From positions 1 to 62,726 of the forward strand of contig CALYAP010000053.1 in assembly GCA_944393575.1 (NCBI GenBank): 62,726 nucleotides of DNA, read 5' to 3'. The notes beneath the pieces are model-generated. The model made no database searches, was not told the origin of the DNA, and saw nothing but the letters and a program-made list of their open reading frames with translations. Positions 43,064-52,294 of this stretch are shown piece by piece (the first letter of the stretch is position 1; each line of letters begins with the position of its first letter). The stretch comes from an uncultured Clostridia bacterium. Its GTDB lineage: Bacteria; Bacillota; Dehalobacteriia; UBA4068. Made by a program: the position numbers and the translations under genes.

Positions 43064-43960
43064 ATGAATGAAAATGTTTCTCAGAATGTTGACGCTATCG
43101 TAGAGAGGCCGGCTAAGAAAATTAACGGCTTTATCGCACTTTTACTATCCTTAGTTTTACTGGTAATCGCTATTTTGTCTTTAGTGAATTTTTTCCAAAC
43201 GGGGCAAGGGCTGAAATTGTTTTTCTTCTTCTTTGCTTTAGTGGTTAGTTTTATTATCCTTTGTGGATTGGTCATTGTCCATCCTAATAATTCAGCGGTG
43301 ATCACCTTCTTTGGTAAATATACCGGCGTGATTCGCGAAAGCGGCATCTGGATGGTCACACCCTTTTCTTCAGCAAAAAAAGTCTCACTCCGTGTACGCA
43401 ATTTTAATTCCGAAAAGCTAAAAGTCAATGATACTAATGGTAATCCAATCGAAATAGCTGCCGTAATCGTTTTCCGGGTGGTGGATTCGGCTAAGGCAAT
43501 ATTGGATGTTAATAATTATGAGCAGTTCGTCGAGATCCAGTCAGAGACTTCCCTGCGTCATGTTGCGGCCCAGTACCCTTATGATGATTTTGATGATGGT
43601 CATTTTTCGCTCCGCTCCAATTCGGATGAGGTCAGCCAGGAACTGCTGTCTGAACTGCAAGAACGGTTGAAAATCGCTGGAGTGGAAATAATGGAAGCAC
43701 GCTTGACTCATTTGGCTTATGCTACAGAAATCGCTTCTGCGATGCTGCAGCGGCAGCAAGCCACCGCTATTTTAGCTGCCCGGCAGATTATTGTTGACGG
43801 TGCAGTCGGTATGGCCCAGATGGCATTGGCTAAGCTAGAGCAAGACGGTGACCTGGAGCTGGATGAAGAACGTAAGGTCAATATGATCAATAATATCCTG
43901 GTCTCCATCATAACAGACCGCTCTTCTCAGCCGGTCATCAATGTCGGGAGCATGTATTAA
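43064..43960 (+). CDS. SPFH/Band 7 (prohibitin-like) membrane protein
   Basis: This 298-residue protein has two N-terminal membrane spans (about 22-43 and 49-70), an SPFH domain with VIVHPNNSAVITFFGKYTGVIRESGIWMV and VNNYEQFVEIQSETSLRHVAAQYPYD, and a helical C-terminal part rich in Ala and Gln that should drive oligomers. Such proteins order membrane domains or hold proteases. AAAGGAGG precedes the ATG. It is followed two bases on by a ribbon-helix-helix protein. Confidence 0.9.
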   Translation: MNENVSQNVDAIVERPAKKINGFIALLLSLVLLVIAILSLVNFFQTGQGLKLFFFFFALVVSFIILCGLVIVHPNNSAVITFFGKYTGVIRESGIWMVTPFSSAKKVSLRVRNFNSEKLKVNDTNGNPIEIAAVIVFRVVDSAKAILDVNNYEQFVEIQSETSLRHVAAQYPYDDFDDGHFSLRSNSDEVSQELLSELQERLKIAGVEIMEARLTHLAYATEIASAMLQRQQATAILAARQIIVDGAVGMAQMALAKLEQDGDLELDEERKVNMINNILVSIITDRSSQPVINVGSMY

Positions 43961-43962
43961 CA

Positions 43963-44145
43963 ATGGCTGGCAAAAAAAGCTTCCCGCTCCGGATTAATGC
44001 CGATATTTATCAAGCTATCGAGATGTGGGCTAATGATGAATTGCGCAGTGTCAATGGGCATATTGAGTTTTTGCTGCGGGAAGCGCTCAAAAAAGCCGGG
44101 CGCTTGCCAAAAAATGAGTCTAAGCGGCAGACAAATAAGGGTTGA
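43963..44145 (+). CDS. ribbon-helix-helix (Arc-like) protein
   Basis: This 60-residue protein has the ribbon-helix-helix pattern: a beta strand KKSFPLRINADIYQAIEMWA, then a helix DELRSVNGHIEFLLREAL, as in Arc. GGGAGC precedes the ATG. It lies two bases after the SPFH gene and very likely shares its transcript, an arrangement I recall as common beside such SPFH genes. It may bind DNA or act as a small partner of the SPFH protein. Confidence 0.82.
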   Translation: MAGKKSFPLRINADIYQAIEMWANDELRSVNGHIEFLLREALKKAGRLPKNESKRQTNKG

Positions 44146-44171
44146 TTGTGCTATAATTAAGGAGGAATAAA

Positions 44172-44366
44172 ATGGTATCCCAAGATAAATGCCCGGAATG
44201 CGGCAGTCGCTATATTGGTGAAGGAGTATTGTCTGGTTATGCAGACCTGACTGTCAAAGGTAAATTCTTTTCTTCCAGTAAAGTATTGGCAAAAGTATGC
44301 AGTAACTGTGGTTTGATTTTAGAGCTGCGAGTCGCTGATCCGGAGAAATTTGTCCCTAATGAGTAG
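44172..44366 (+). CDS. small zinc-ribbon protein
   Basis: This 64-residue protein has two Cys pairs: CPECGS near the N-terminus and CSNCG at about 42-46, the pattern of a zinc ribbon. The middle is beta-rich (GYADLTVKGKFFSSSKVL). AGGAGG precedes the ATG. It lies 26 bases after the ribbon-helix-helix gene and 19 bases ahead of map, so the four genes look like one operon. Confidence 0.75.
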   Translation: MVSQDKCPECGSRYIGEGVLSGYADLTVKGKFFSSSKVLAKVCSNCGLILELRVADPEKFVPNE

Positions 44367-44385
44367 AGGTGAAACAGGAGGAACT

Positions 44386-45138
44386 ATGATAATCAAAACG
44401 GCGGAAGAACTTTCTGCCATGCAGGAGATTGGTAAAATTTGCGCTATCACCTTGAAAAAAATGGCGGAAGCGCTGACCCCTGGCATGACAACTAAAGAAC
44501 TTGACTTGTATGGAGCAGAAATTTTAGCCTCCTATGGCGCAAAATCAGCGCCGATCGCTTGTTATAATTTTCCGGGGCATAATTGTATCAGTGTTAATGA
44601 TGTTGTAGCCCACGGTATCCCTGATGATACTGTTATCAAGGAAGGCGATATTGTCAATATCGATGTATCAGCTGTCAAAGACGGCTTTTTTGGCGATAAT
44701 AGCGGCAGCTTCGCTGTCCCACCGATCAAACATATCTATGAAAAATTAATGGCTGTAGGCAAGGAAGCGCTAAATGAAGCCATCGCAGCAGCAGTGGCGG
44801 GATATCCCCTTAACGGTATCGGCCGAGCAGCAGAGAAATGCGCTAAGCGTCACGGTTATAAAACGATTCGCAATCTGTGCGGACATGGCGTCGGCCATAC
44901 GCTGCATGATGACCCGGAAACCGTTTACAATTACTACGAGAAAAGAGAAAAGAGGATCATGGAGCCTGGTTTAGTATTAGCTATAGAGCCTTTTGTCTCG
45001 ATCGGTGATAATTATGTGGTGGATATGGACGATGGCTGGACGCTGAAAACTCCGCACCGTCATCAAGTAGTGCAGTATGAGCATACTGTTATGGTAAGGG
45101 AAGACCAGCCGCCGCTTATTCTTACCTTGCCTGATTAA
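44386..45138 (+). CDS. map: methionine aminopeptidase, type I
   Basis: This 250-residue enzyme removes the first Met from new proteins. All five metal ligands are visible: Asp93 and Asp104, His167 in CGHGVGH, Glu201 in AIEPF and Glu232 in QYEHTV, with His76 of VAHGIP nearby. The ATG at 44386 has AGGAGG in front; an earlier frame from 44350 overlaps the zinc-ribbon gene. It may be a second copy, since the usual map gene of Firmicutes lies in the ribosomal-protein region, outside this window. Confidence 0.94.
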   Translation: MIIKTAEELSAMQEIGKICAITLKKMAEALTPGMTTKELDLYGAEILASYGAKSAPIACYNFPGHNCISVNDVVAHGIPDDTVIKEGDIVNIDVSAVKDGFFGDNSGSFAVPPIKHIYEKLMAVGKEALNEAIAAAVAGYPLNGIGRAAEKCAKRHGYKTIRNLCGHGVGHTLHDDPETVYNYYEKREKRIMEPGLVLAIEPFVSIGDNYVVDMDDGWTLKTPHRHQVVQYEHTVMVREDQPPLILTLPD

Positions 45139-45187
45139 GCAAGCCTATTTACTAAATAATATTTTAAGCACATTAAGGAGGCTAATT

Positions 45188-45757
45188 ATGCACAAAGTCA
45201 TTATCATTAGCGGTAGTCCGCGTAAGGATGGTAATACGATGGATCTGCTACATATTGCTGCCGAGGAGATCAAGCAGGCTGGCTGTGACGCCGAAGTGAT
45301 TAGCTTGGCTGGCAAAGAGATTAAGGGTTGTATTGCTTGCCCTAATTGCTGCGCTAATCAGGGAAGATGTATTTTGGATGATGGCGCAAATGAAATTTTT
45401 GACAAAATCGCCCATGCAGATGGCCTAATTATCGGAGCCCCAGTATATTTTGGTACTGCCCGCGGGGATATAATGAATTTCGTTCAACGCTTAGGCATGT
45501 ATTCCGCCCGGCATGATGGCTTCTTAAAAGGAATGGTTGGCGGTCCAGTAGTAGTTGGCCGGCGGGGTGGCCATACTGCTACTATCCAGGAGTTATTGAT
45601 GTTTTCTTTCATTTGCGGCATGACGGTTTGTGGTTCTAATTATTGGAATATCGTCTATGGACGCAATAAAGGAGATGCTCTCCAGGATGAAGAAGGCGTA
45701 GCCACTATTCGCCAGTTTGCCCGTAATGTTGCAGACACCATTAAAAAGACTAGATAA
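45188..45757 (+). CDS. flavodoxin-fold NAD(P)H-dependent oxidoreductase
   Basis: This 189-residue flavoprotein has the FMN loop ISGSPRKDGNTMDLL, then IKGCIACPNCCANQGRC (Cys cluster) and GAPVYFGTARGDIMNFVQRL. The Cys-rich segment resembles iron-sulphur flavoproteins but is compact, so cluster binding is uncertain. AAGGAGG precedes the ATG; it follows map by 49 bases. Confidence 0.88.
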   Translation: MHKVIIISGSPRKDGNTMDLLHIAAEEIKQAGCDAEVISLAGKEIKGCIACPNCCANQGRCILDDGANEIFDKIAHADGLIIGAPVYFGTARGDIMNFVQRLGMYSARHDGFLKGMVGGPVVVGRRGGHTATIQELLMFSFICGMTVCGSNYWNIVYGRNKGDALQDEEGVATIRQFARNVADTIKKTR

Positions 45758-45795
45758 ATATCAGTCATAAGAATGTTGGGTCATTATAGTTATTA

Positions 45796-45829
45796 AAAAG
45801 GACTGCCTTGGTCAAGGCAGTCCTTTTGC
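45796..45829. terminator. bidirectional terminator between the flavoprotein and the MFS gene
   Basis: AAAAGGACTGCCTTG (45796-45810) pairs with CAAGGCAGTCCTTTT (45813-45827), between convergent genes. Confidence 0.9.
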
Positions 45830-45839
45830 TAAAAGTCGC

Positions 45840-47006
45840 TTATTTTTCTTGATTAGGAATGCGTATTGACCACAGGCAAAAAATAGCAGCTAACACTAAG
45901 GCAAAATAATAAGGTAAATGAGCGATACTATCGCCGCAGACGGCGGTAACTGCTCCTAATAGGATAGGCGAGAGGAATTGAGCCAGATAGAGTGCTGCTG
46001 AGATTAGCGGCATTACTGTAATTGCGGCGGCTCTGCCTGCTTTCAGTGATGCCTCAGAAATAATAAACGGGATACCTGCACCATTGGCAAAGCCGATGAG
46101 CGCTGAGCCTATCAGAGTGCCGATCCAGCCTCCTGGGAAGAGTAATAACAGATAGCCAACAAAGAACAGGAGAGGCGCCAAAAATTTGATCCTGCTGCCT
46201 AATAAATTTTTGCAGCGGACAAATAGCAGGCCGCCAATAAAGGCAATAAAATCCATCATCGCCATGATTATGGCAATATATTGTTGGGGAATGATATCAT
46301 CGGTTACTGTTTCCAGGGCAAAATTAGCTGGGTAGACAAAAAAGGTGGACATCAATAAAAACATAGCGATAATATATGCATAATTATTACGCCAGATGTC
46401 GAGAGTTTTGGGTCGTTTTTCTGTTTCTTGCTTAACAGTAATTAAATCATTGGGCAGGAAAATGAGGCATAAAACAATGCTGATAAGCCCCATTAGATAA
46501 ACTAAAAAACTAGCGCGCCAGCTAAGATTGGCCAGAATGCCTGCCAATAAGGTAGCGATTACTCCTCCTAATTGGTTCATGGCTGATGAATAACCCATAA
46601 GCCTGGCCTGTCTATCTGGCTGATAATAGTAAGCTAATAACCCGGTGGACAGAGGCATGATAATGCCTACGCCAATGCCAACCAAAGCCCGCATGAGCAG
46701 AACAAGCCAGATTTGATCGAAAATGCCGGCAGCGCAGCCGCCCACCGTGTAAAGGAGTAATCCGATCAATACTAATGTTTTAGCACCGAGATGTTTACAT
46801 AGTCGTGGAAAAATCAAGTTAGTCAGAACTATAAAGATCGCCGGTATGCTGATGATCATCTGCACCAACATCTGGCTGCTATCGGCAAAATGTTCCTGGA
46901 TTACACCCAGGGCCGGCGCTACGGCAGCTCCTGCCATCACTGTCAAAAACGATAGGGAAAGAATACTTACAGTCAATGATTTTTTCGGTGTTTGCTGCTC
47001 TACCAC
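45840..47006 (-). CDS. MFS transporter
   Basis: This 388-residue protein has twelve membrane spans and the MFS loop pattern GIGVGIIMPLSTGLLAYYYQPDRQARLMGYSSAMNQLGG. It is of the drug/solute exporter kind; the substrate is unknown. The start is a GTG at 47006 with TAGGAGGT in front. It is a single-gene unit. Confidence 0.9.
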   Translation of the reverse strand: MVEQQTPKKSLTVSILSLSFLTVMAGAAVAPALGVIQEHFADSSQMLVQMIISIPAIFIVLTNLIFPRLCKHLGAKTLVLIGLLLYTVGGCAAGIFDQIWLVLLMRALVGIGVGIIMPLSTGLLAYYYQPDRQARLMGYSSAMNQLGGVIATLLAGILANLSWRASFLVYLMGLISIVLCLIFLPNDLITVKQETEKRPKTLDIWRNNYAYIIAMFLLMSTFFVYPANFALETVTDDIIPQQYIAIIMAMMDFIAFIGGLLFVRCKNLLGSRIKFLAPLLFFVGYLLLLFPGGWIGTLIGSALIGFANGAGIPFIISEASLKAGRAAAITVMPLISAALYLAQFLSPILLGAVTAVCGDSIAHLPYYFALVLAAIFCLWSIRIPNQEK

Positions 47007-47058
47007 AAAGTTACCTCCTAATAAAAAGCAGAAATAAAAGCATAGCTTGCCGCACTAA

Positions 47059-47097
47059 AAAACTGCGTAAGTCCTTGTTTGGACTTACGCAGTTTCT
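47059..47097 (-). terminator. terminator of the TIGR04086-like gene
   Basis: AAACTGCGTAAGTCC (47060-47074) pairs with GGACTTACGCAGTTT (47081-47095); on the minus strand it ends in six Ts. It lies 155 bases after the stop of the gene at 47250-47753 and ahead of the MFS start, so it isolates the two. Confidence 0.85.
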
Positions 47098-47249
47098 GCA
47101 ACACAACATTTATATTTTAGCATTAGAAAAGACAAAAGTCAATCAAAAATCATCATAAAATTTTTCATATTAATCCTTATAGCAGGAAGAATCATCTAAT
47201 TATAGATCTTTTTACCCATGCAGATAAAAGATTTGTATTGGCTTATCCT

Positions 47250-47753
47250 TTAACCTTTATATTCGATAAATCCTGGATCATCTTCATCGTTGAAATCATT
47301 GAAAAGCTGTGGCGCAATCTGTTGTTGTTTCTTTTTAGGTGGGCGTTTTAGTCTTCCGGAAAACATTAATAATAATTTGACTACAGTAAACCCTAAACCA
47401 GCCGCCAGGATAGATACCAGCAGTTTGAGAATAAATCCCCCTGCACTGACTGCTCCATCGCTGGCCAGCAGTGCGCTGAGAATCACCGTGATACCAGAGA
47501 GGAAGAGAGCGGGGATAACCGTACCTCCTTTAGTGAGGAAGGTCATTAGGCCAGAGGAGATAAAGAGCGCAATGATCCAGACGATAGCTGGTATGGCGCT
47601 AGTTTCGCTGACCTCAGTCTTATTGGCAAAGACGATAATGCTCCAGATGAGAATAACTAAAGCGCATAATATAACGAAGATTATTAAGCTGCTGATAATT
47701 ATAGGAATGATCCGGTATTTACTGGAAGAGCGTCGCCTGCTTCTAATACTCAT
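47250..47753 (-). CDS. small integral membrane protein, TIGR04086-like
   Basis: This 167-residue protein has a basic N-terminus (RSRRRSSSKYR), then four membrane spans ending near residue 130, and an acidic tail. The size and span pattern suggest the TIGR04086/YrzE group, but I am not sure. The ATG at 47753 has AGGGGGT in front; a longer frame to 47828 lacks a site. It is divergent from the pseudouridine synthase gene. Confidence 0.65.
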   Translation of the reverse strand: MSIRSRRRSSSKYRIIPIIISSLIIFVILCALVILIWSIIVFANKTEVSETSAIPAIVWIIALFISSGLMTFLTKGGTVIPALFLSGITVILSALLASDGAVSAGGFILKLLVSILAAGLGFTVVKLLLMFSGRLKRPPKKKQQQIAPQLFNDFNDEDDPGFIEYKG

Positions 47754-47836
47754 CTTTACCCCCTGTCGAAAAATCACGAAATAATTACTATTTAAATTTC
47801 TGCACAGGAAACCTTTCTCCTGCCTCATTATTCGTG

Positions 47837-47842
47837 TATAAT
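47837..47842 (+). promoter_or_regulatory. -10 box right ahead of the pseudouridine synthase start
   Basis: A perfect TATAAT lies only six bases ahead of the ATG at 47849, so transcription would begin on or next to the start codon. The -35 is weak (TTTCTC at 17 bases). This suggests a leaderless message. Confidence 0.5.
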
Positions 47843-47848
47843 AGCTTT

Positions 47849-48571
47849 ATGGATAGAGAAAAAGTACGTCTGCAGAAATATTTATCTGAATATGGGGTCG
47901 CTTCCCGCCGTGCTGCAGAGCGGATGATTGCCGAGGGGCGGGTAATGGTCAATGGCAGCGTTGTTGATGCTATGGGGGTAAAGGTTGACCCTGCTCAGGA
48001 TCAGATTTTTGTCGATGGCAAGAGAATTGAGACGCGTCCACAGCTACGCTATCTGCTGCTATTTAAGCCTGTTGGCTATATCTGTTCTGTTCATGATGAT
48101 CGTCGCCGGCGGACAGTGCTTGACCTCTTAGAAGGGATAAATGAGCGAGTTTATCCGGTAGGACGGTTGGATTATGATACCTCTGGACTACTATTGTTGA
48201 CGAATGACGGTGAAATGACTAATCAATTGCTCCACCCGTCTCATCAGGTAGAGAAGACTTATCTGGCACAGGTGACAGGTATTCCCGCTAGCCATGATCT
48301 ACAACGTTTACGGGAGGGTATAATGTTGGCTGACGGCATGACAGCTCCGGCTAAAGCCCGTATTCAGTCGGTTCGTCAGGGGAATGCGGTAATAGAATTA
48401 CAGATCCATGAAGGGCGTAATCGCCAAGTGCGGCGGATGATGGATGCTATCGGACATCCGGTACAGCGTTTGCGTCGTACAGCAGTAGCTTTTCTCAGAT
48501 TGGAGGGGTTGCAGCCAGGTCAATGGCGGGACTTGACTGCTGAAGAAGTCGCCCGTTTAAAACAGCTGTGA
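47849..48571 (+). CDS. RNA pseudouridine synthase, RsuA/RluB type
   Basis: This 240-residue enzyme has an N-terminal S4 domain (VRLQKYLSEYGVASRRAAERMI) and the catalytic domain with VGRLDYDTSGLLLLTNDG (catalytic Asp in RLDYDT), then EKTYLAQVTG and IHEGRNRQVRRM. The mix fits RluB, which acts on 23S rRNA, though RsuA is close. No ribosome site lies ahead of the ATG. It leads a group with cobO and a flavoprotein. Confidence 0.92.
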   Translation: MDREKVRLQKYLSEYGVASRRAAERMIAEGRVMVNGSVVDAMGVKVDPAQDQIFVDGKRIETRPQLRYLLLFKPVGYICSVHDDRRRRTVLDLLEGINERVYPVGRLDYDTSGLLLLTNDGEMTNQLLHPSHQVEKTYLAQVTGIPASHDLQRLREGIMLADGMTAPAKARIQSVRQGNAVIELQIHEGRNRQVRRMMDAIGHPVQRLRRTAVAFLRLEGLQPGQWRDLTAEEVARLKQL

Positions 48572-48595
48572 TTGCGCAACAAAAGAGGTGTTGAT

Positions 48596-49123
48596 ATGGA
48601 AAGACAAGGGTTGATCGAGGTCTATACCGGCGATGGGAAAGGAAAAAGCACGGCAGCTTTTGGCTTGGCGTTAAGGGCCTCCGGCTGGGGCATGCATACC
48701 GCTATCGTTCAATTTATGAAGCCGGGAGAGGGCTATGGTGAGACTGAGGCTATTGCCCAAATACCCTATATCCACCTCTATTCTTTTGGCATTAAAGGCT
48801 TTTTACGTAAGGGCGAACAGCCCGATCAAGAGAGTTTAAAAGCGGCGTCAGCTGCTATGCAAAAAGCTGTGCAAATGATGAACGACCCGAATATTGATAT
48901 CCTTATTCTTGATGAGATCAATAATGCTATCTATTTTGACTTGGTTAGCGAAGAAGAAGTTTTATCATTGCTCGATCAAAAACGGCCAGACCAAGAACTG
49001 ATACTAACCGGCCGTTCTGCTACTGCAGTTATTATCGCCAGAGCTGATCTGGTGACAGAGATGAAAGAGATTAAACACCCCTATCAAAAGGGGATTTCAG
49101 CAAGGCGGGGTATTGAGTATTGA
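48596..49123 (+). CDS. cobO: cob(I)alamin adenosyltransferase, CobO type
   Basis: This 175-residue enzyme attaches the adenosyl group to cobalamin. The N-terminal P-loop YTGDGKGKSTAAFG, the IVQFMKPGEGYGE stretch, LILDEIN and the end HPYQKGISARRGIEY are typical of CobO/BtuR. The ATG at 48596 has AGAGGTG in front. It overlaps the next gene by four bases. No other cobalamin genes are near, so it may serve B12 taken up from outside. Confidence 0.93.
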   Translation: MERQGLIEVYTGDGKGKSTAAFGLALRASGWGMHTAIVQFMKPGEGYGETEAIAQIPYIHLYSFGIKGFLRKGEQPDQESLKAASAAMQKAVQMMNDPNIDILILDEINNAIYFDLVSEEEVLSLLDQKRPDQELILTGRSATAVIIARADLVTEMKEIKHPYQKGISARRGIEY

Positions 49124-50358
49124 AGAAGATTATTGTCATTGGTGGTGGGCCTGCAGGCATTATGGCTGCATTAACTGCGGCTAACGGCGGAGCAGAGGTT
49201 GCCTTATGGGAACGCAATAAAAGTTTGGGTAGAAAACTAGCCATTACCGGCAAAGGACGCTGCAATATTACTAATATGGCGGATACGAAGGATTTAGTCA
49301 AAAATATGCCAGGCAATGGTTCTTTTCTCTATAGTGCATTTACTCGTTTTTCTGCAGAGGACACTTGGGATTTTTTTGAGCAGCATGGATTACAGCTTAA
49401 AGTTGAGCGGGGCAGACGGGTTTTTCCACTCTCTGATAATGCCCATGAAGTCGTTGAAGTCCTTATGCAGGCTCTTCATGAGGCTGGTGTGAAGATTGAA
49501 TACAATCTGCGGGCTAAAGAACTGGCGCTACAAAATAAACAAATCATAGGGGTCTATGATTCTCCTGGTCGTTTGTATCCGGCTGATGCCGTGATTATCG
49601 CTACCGGCGGAGTCACCTATCCAGCTACCGGTTCCACTGGTGATGGTTATGCTTTGGCTGCTCAGGCTGGACACACGATCATCCCGCCTAAGCCATCATT
49701 AGTACCACTGGAAACAGTGGAGAGCTGGCCCAGTGAAGTAAGCGGCTTAGCGCTCAAAAATGTGGAGATGACTATCCGGGATCAGGATAAGGTGTTGGAT
49801 AAGGCCTTTGGTGAGATGCTTTTTACTCATTTTGGCCTTTCCGGGCCAATCGTACTTAGCCTATCTAAAGTGGTTACCGCTGCTGCTGAGATGGGGAGGG
49901 GATTGACGGCCTTGATTGACCTCAAACCGGCCCTAAGCGAAGAGAAGTTGGATGAAAGATTGCTGCGTAATAATCAGAAGTTTTCCCGCAAACATTTTAT
50001 TAATAGTCTGGACGAGCTTTTACCCGCATCTTTGATCCCTGTTTTTGTCCGGTTGGTCGGCATCGACCCTCATAAACCAGTTAATCAGTTGACCAAAGAA
50101 GAACGGCGGGAGATGGTCTATATGCTTAAATCTTTGCCCTTGACCATTAAAGGCCCTCGCCCGATCAGTGAAGCTATTGTGACTTCCGGAGGAGTGCAGG
50201 TCAAGGAAATTAATCCCAAAAGTATGGCCTCTAATTTAATTTCCGGATTATATTTCTCCGGTGAGGTGATCGATATCGATGGCTATACTGGCGGCTATAA
50301 TTTGCAGGCAGCATGGAGCAGTGGCTATGTTGCTGGCTGCAGTGTATTTGAAGAATAG
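49120..50358 (+). CDS. NAD(P)/FAD-dependent oxidoreductase, HI0933 type
   Basis: This 412-residue flavoprotein has the FAD-binding GGGPAGIMAALTAANGG, then KSLGRKLAITGKGRCNITN, GGVTYPATGSTGDGY and the end SGEVIDIDGYTGGYNLQAAWSSG, all hallmarks of the HI0933/YtfP family. The reaction is not known. The start is a TTG at 49120 that overlaps the cobO stop, so it relies on coupled translation. Confidence 0.92.
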   Translation: MKKIIVIGGGPAGIMAALTAANGGAEVALWERNKSLGRKLAITGKGRCNITNMADTKDLVKNMPGNGSFLYSAFTRFSAEDTWDFFEQHGLQLKVERGRRVFPLSDNAHEVVEVLMQALHEAGVKIEYNLRAKELALQNKQIIGVYDSPGRLYPADAVIIATGGVTYPATGSTGDGYALAAQAGHTIIPPKPSLVPLETVESWPSEVSGLALKNVEMTIRDQDKVLDKAFGEMLFTHFGLSGPIVLSLSKVVTAAAEMGRGLTALIDLKPALSEEKLDERLLRNNQKFSRKHFINSLDELLPASLIPVFVRLVGIDPHKPVNQLTKEERREMVYMLKSLPLTIKGPRPISEAIVTSGGVQVKEINPKSMASNLISGLYFSGEVIDIDGYTGGYNLQAAWSSGYVAGCSVFEE

Positions 50359-50537
50359 CGGCAATAATACAAAAGCTGTTGCTAGGAAAAATATTCCTGT
50401 TTGTAGAAATCTTTATAGAGTAATATATTCGTAAAAACAGTGCGAATAATAGCAATATTTTTATTTGTGGTCAAGAACACTATGGTTGATAAAGCTATTT
50501 AGCTAAGATGGTCACTTTATTAAGGAGGGTGATAGGG

Positions 50538-51974
50538 ATGAAGATGATTATAGATGGGAAGAAGGTAGAAGCTTCCAGCGGTGAAGTGATGAAAATCATT
50601 GCTCCGGCAACCAATAAGCTGCTTGATACTGTACCTAATGCCAGTAAAGAAGATGTTGATACCGCAGTCGAGGCCGCATTGAAAGGGCAGAAAGTATGGG
50701 CTGCTTGTCCTCCGTATCAGAGGGCAGAGATCCTCTATACATTCTTGAATTTAGTCGAGGCGGATAAGGAACATTTGGCCCAGACTCTTTCTCAGGAGAC
50801 TGGTAAGACCATTACCGAGGCCAGACGTGAGATTGGTAATATTCCAGTAGCTTTTAAATCGTTTATTGAACGCGGTAAGCATTTGCATGGGCAAACGATC
50901 TCTCCGGGAATGGAATCTGGCTATGATAAGCATTTGCAGCTTATTGTCAGAGAACCGTTGGGCGTTATCGTGGCGATTATTCCCTTTAATGTACCGGGAA
51001 ATCTCTTTTGCCAGAAAGTTGCCCCTTCACTGATGGCTGGTAATGCCGTTATCGTCAAGCCGCCGCATCAGAACCCACTAACAGTCTGCATGCTGGTAGA
51101 GCTGTTGGTCGAGGCCGGAGTACCGGCTGGCGTTATCCAAGCAGTTACTGGTTGGGGCCCTGAAGCAGGCAGCTATTTAACTAATCACCCAGATGTCCAT
51201 GCCATCACTTTTACCGGCTCTACCACGGTCGGTATTAAAGCTGCTGAGGCTGCTGCGAAAAATTTGACCCATATTACCTTAGAGCTGGGTGGCAATGATC
51301 CCTTTATTGTTTGCGAAGATGCTGATATGGACTTAGCTATCGAAGAGATCATCAATGGACGGATGTTCAATACTGGTCAGATTTGTTGTGCCTCTAAGCG
51401 TTTTATCGTCCAAAATAGCATTAAAGAAGAATTTACCCAAAAGGCTGTAGCCAGAATTCAAAAGCTTAAACTGGGACCTATCGATGATCCGGAAACCCAG
51501 TTAGGATGCTTGATTTCTGAAGAGGCGGCCAAAAGAGTTGAAATGCAGGTGCGCAAGACTGTTGACCAGGGAGGCAAAATCGTGCTCGGCGGTATCAGAG
51601 ATGGAGCCTTTTATCAGCCAACAGTGATCGCTGATGTGCCGCGTACTGCTGATATTGCTTTAGATATGGAAGTCTTTGGACCGGTGGTGCCGATTATTGG
51701 CTTTGATACGATAGAAGAAGCGATTGAAATTGCCAATGCCTCTAAATATGGCCTCAGCGGATGTGTTTTTAGCCGTGATTTTAAAAAGGCTTACAAGGTG
51801 GTTTCTCAGTTGGATTGCGGCAGTGTAGTTATCAATGGATCTGGCTTTTTGCGCAGCTTTGAGATGCCTTTTGGAGGCAATAAGCAATCGGGTATCGGCA
51901 GGGAAGGAGCCCTCTCTACCTTTGATGAAGTTACCAAAACAAAAGTTATTTTGCTGAAAAACCTGCTTGATTAG
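50538..51974 (+). CDS. aldehyde dehydrogenase family protein
   Basis: This 478-residue enzyme oxidises an aldehyde with NAD(P). The cofactor loop VAIIPFNVPGNLF and TFTGSTTVG, the general base Glu249 in LELGGNDP, and the catalytic Cys283 in GQICCASKR are present; the end IGREGALSTFDEVTKTK is typical of the family. The substrate is not readable. TAAGGAGG precedes the ATG at 50538. It stands alone with a terminator behind. Confidence 0.93.
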   Translation: MKMIIDGKKVEASSGEVMKIIAPATNKLLDTVPNASKEDVDTAVEAALKGQKVWAACPPYQRAEILYTFLNLVEADKEHLAQTLSQETGKTITEARREIGNIPVAFKSFIERGKHLHGQTISPGMESGYDKHLQLIVREPLGVIVAIIPFNVPGNLFCQKVAPSLMAGNAVIVKPPHQNPLTVCMLVELLVEAGVPAGVIQAVTGWGPEAGSYLTNHPDVHAITFTGSTTVGIKAAEAAAKNLTHITLELGGNDPFIVCEDADMDLAIEEIINGRMFNTGQICCASKRFIVQNSIKEEFTQKAVARIQKLKLGPIDDPETQLGCLISEEAAKRVEMQVRKTVDQGGKIVLGGIRDGAFYQPTVIADVPRTADIALDMEVFGPVVPIIGFDTIEEAIEIANASKYGLSGCVFSRDFKKAYKVVSQLDCGSVVINGSGFLRSFEMPFGGNKQSGIGREGALSTFDEVTKTKVILLKNLLD

Positions 51975-52026
51975 TAGCTACTTCTTTTCGATATGGAGAA
52001 AATTGTTTTCTGCTATTGGTACAATT

Positions 52027-52056
52027 AAGCGCCCTTTATTGAGGGCGCTTTTGTTT
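52027..52056 (+). terminator. terminator of the aldehyde dehydrogenase gene
   Basis: AAGCGCCCT (52027-52035) pairs with AGGGCGCTT (52042-52050), followed by TTGTTTTT. The rest of the 320-base gap, to 52294, is AT-rich and shows no further gene or site. Confidence 0.88.
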
Positions 52057-52294
52057 TTGATGAACTGATTGCTGTGGCTGCCTGTAAAAACTAATATATT
52101 TTCCAGCTAAATATAAAGATAATATTCATATGTAAAAGCGTCGAAGCAACCGCTAGGTTATTTTAATGTTATAAGCACGTAAAAAACAGAGAAATATATG
52201 GAAAACAGTGATTGCTTGTATTATAATAGCCAGGATTAAGCCGACTTGGCTCTGGATTCATTGCGTTGGGTTTTGGGCGGAGGCATGTAGTAGC

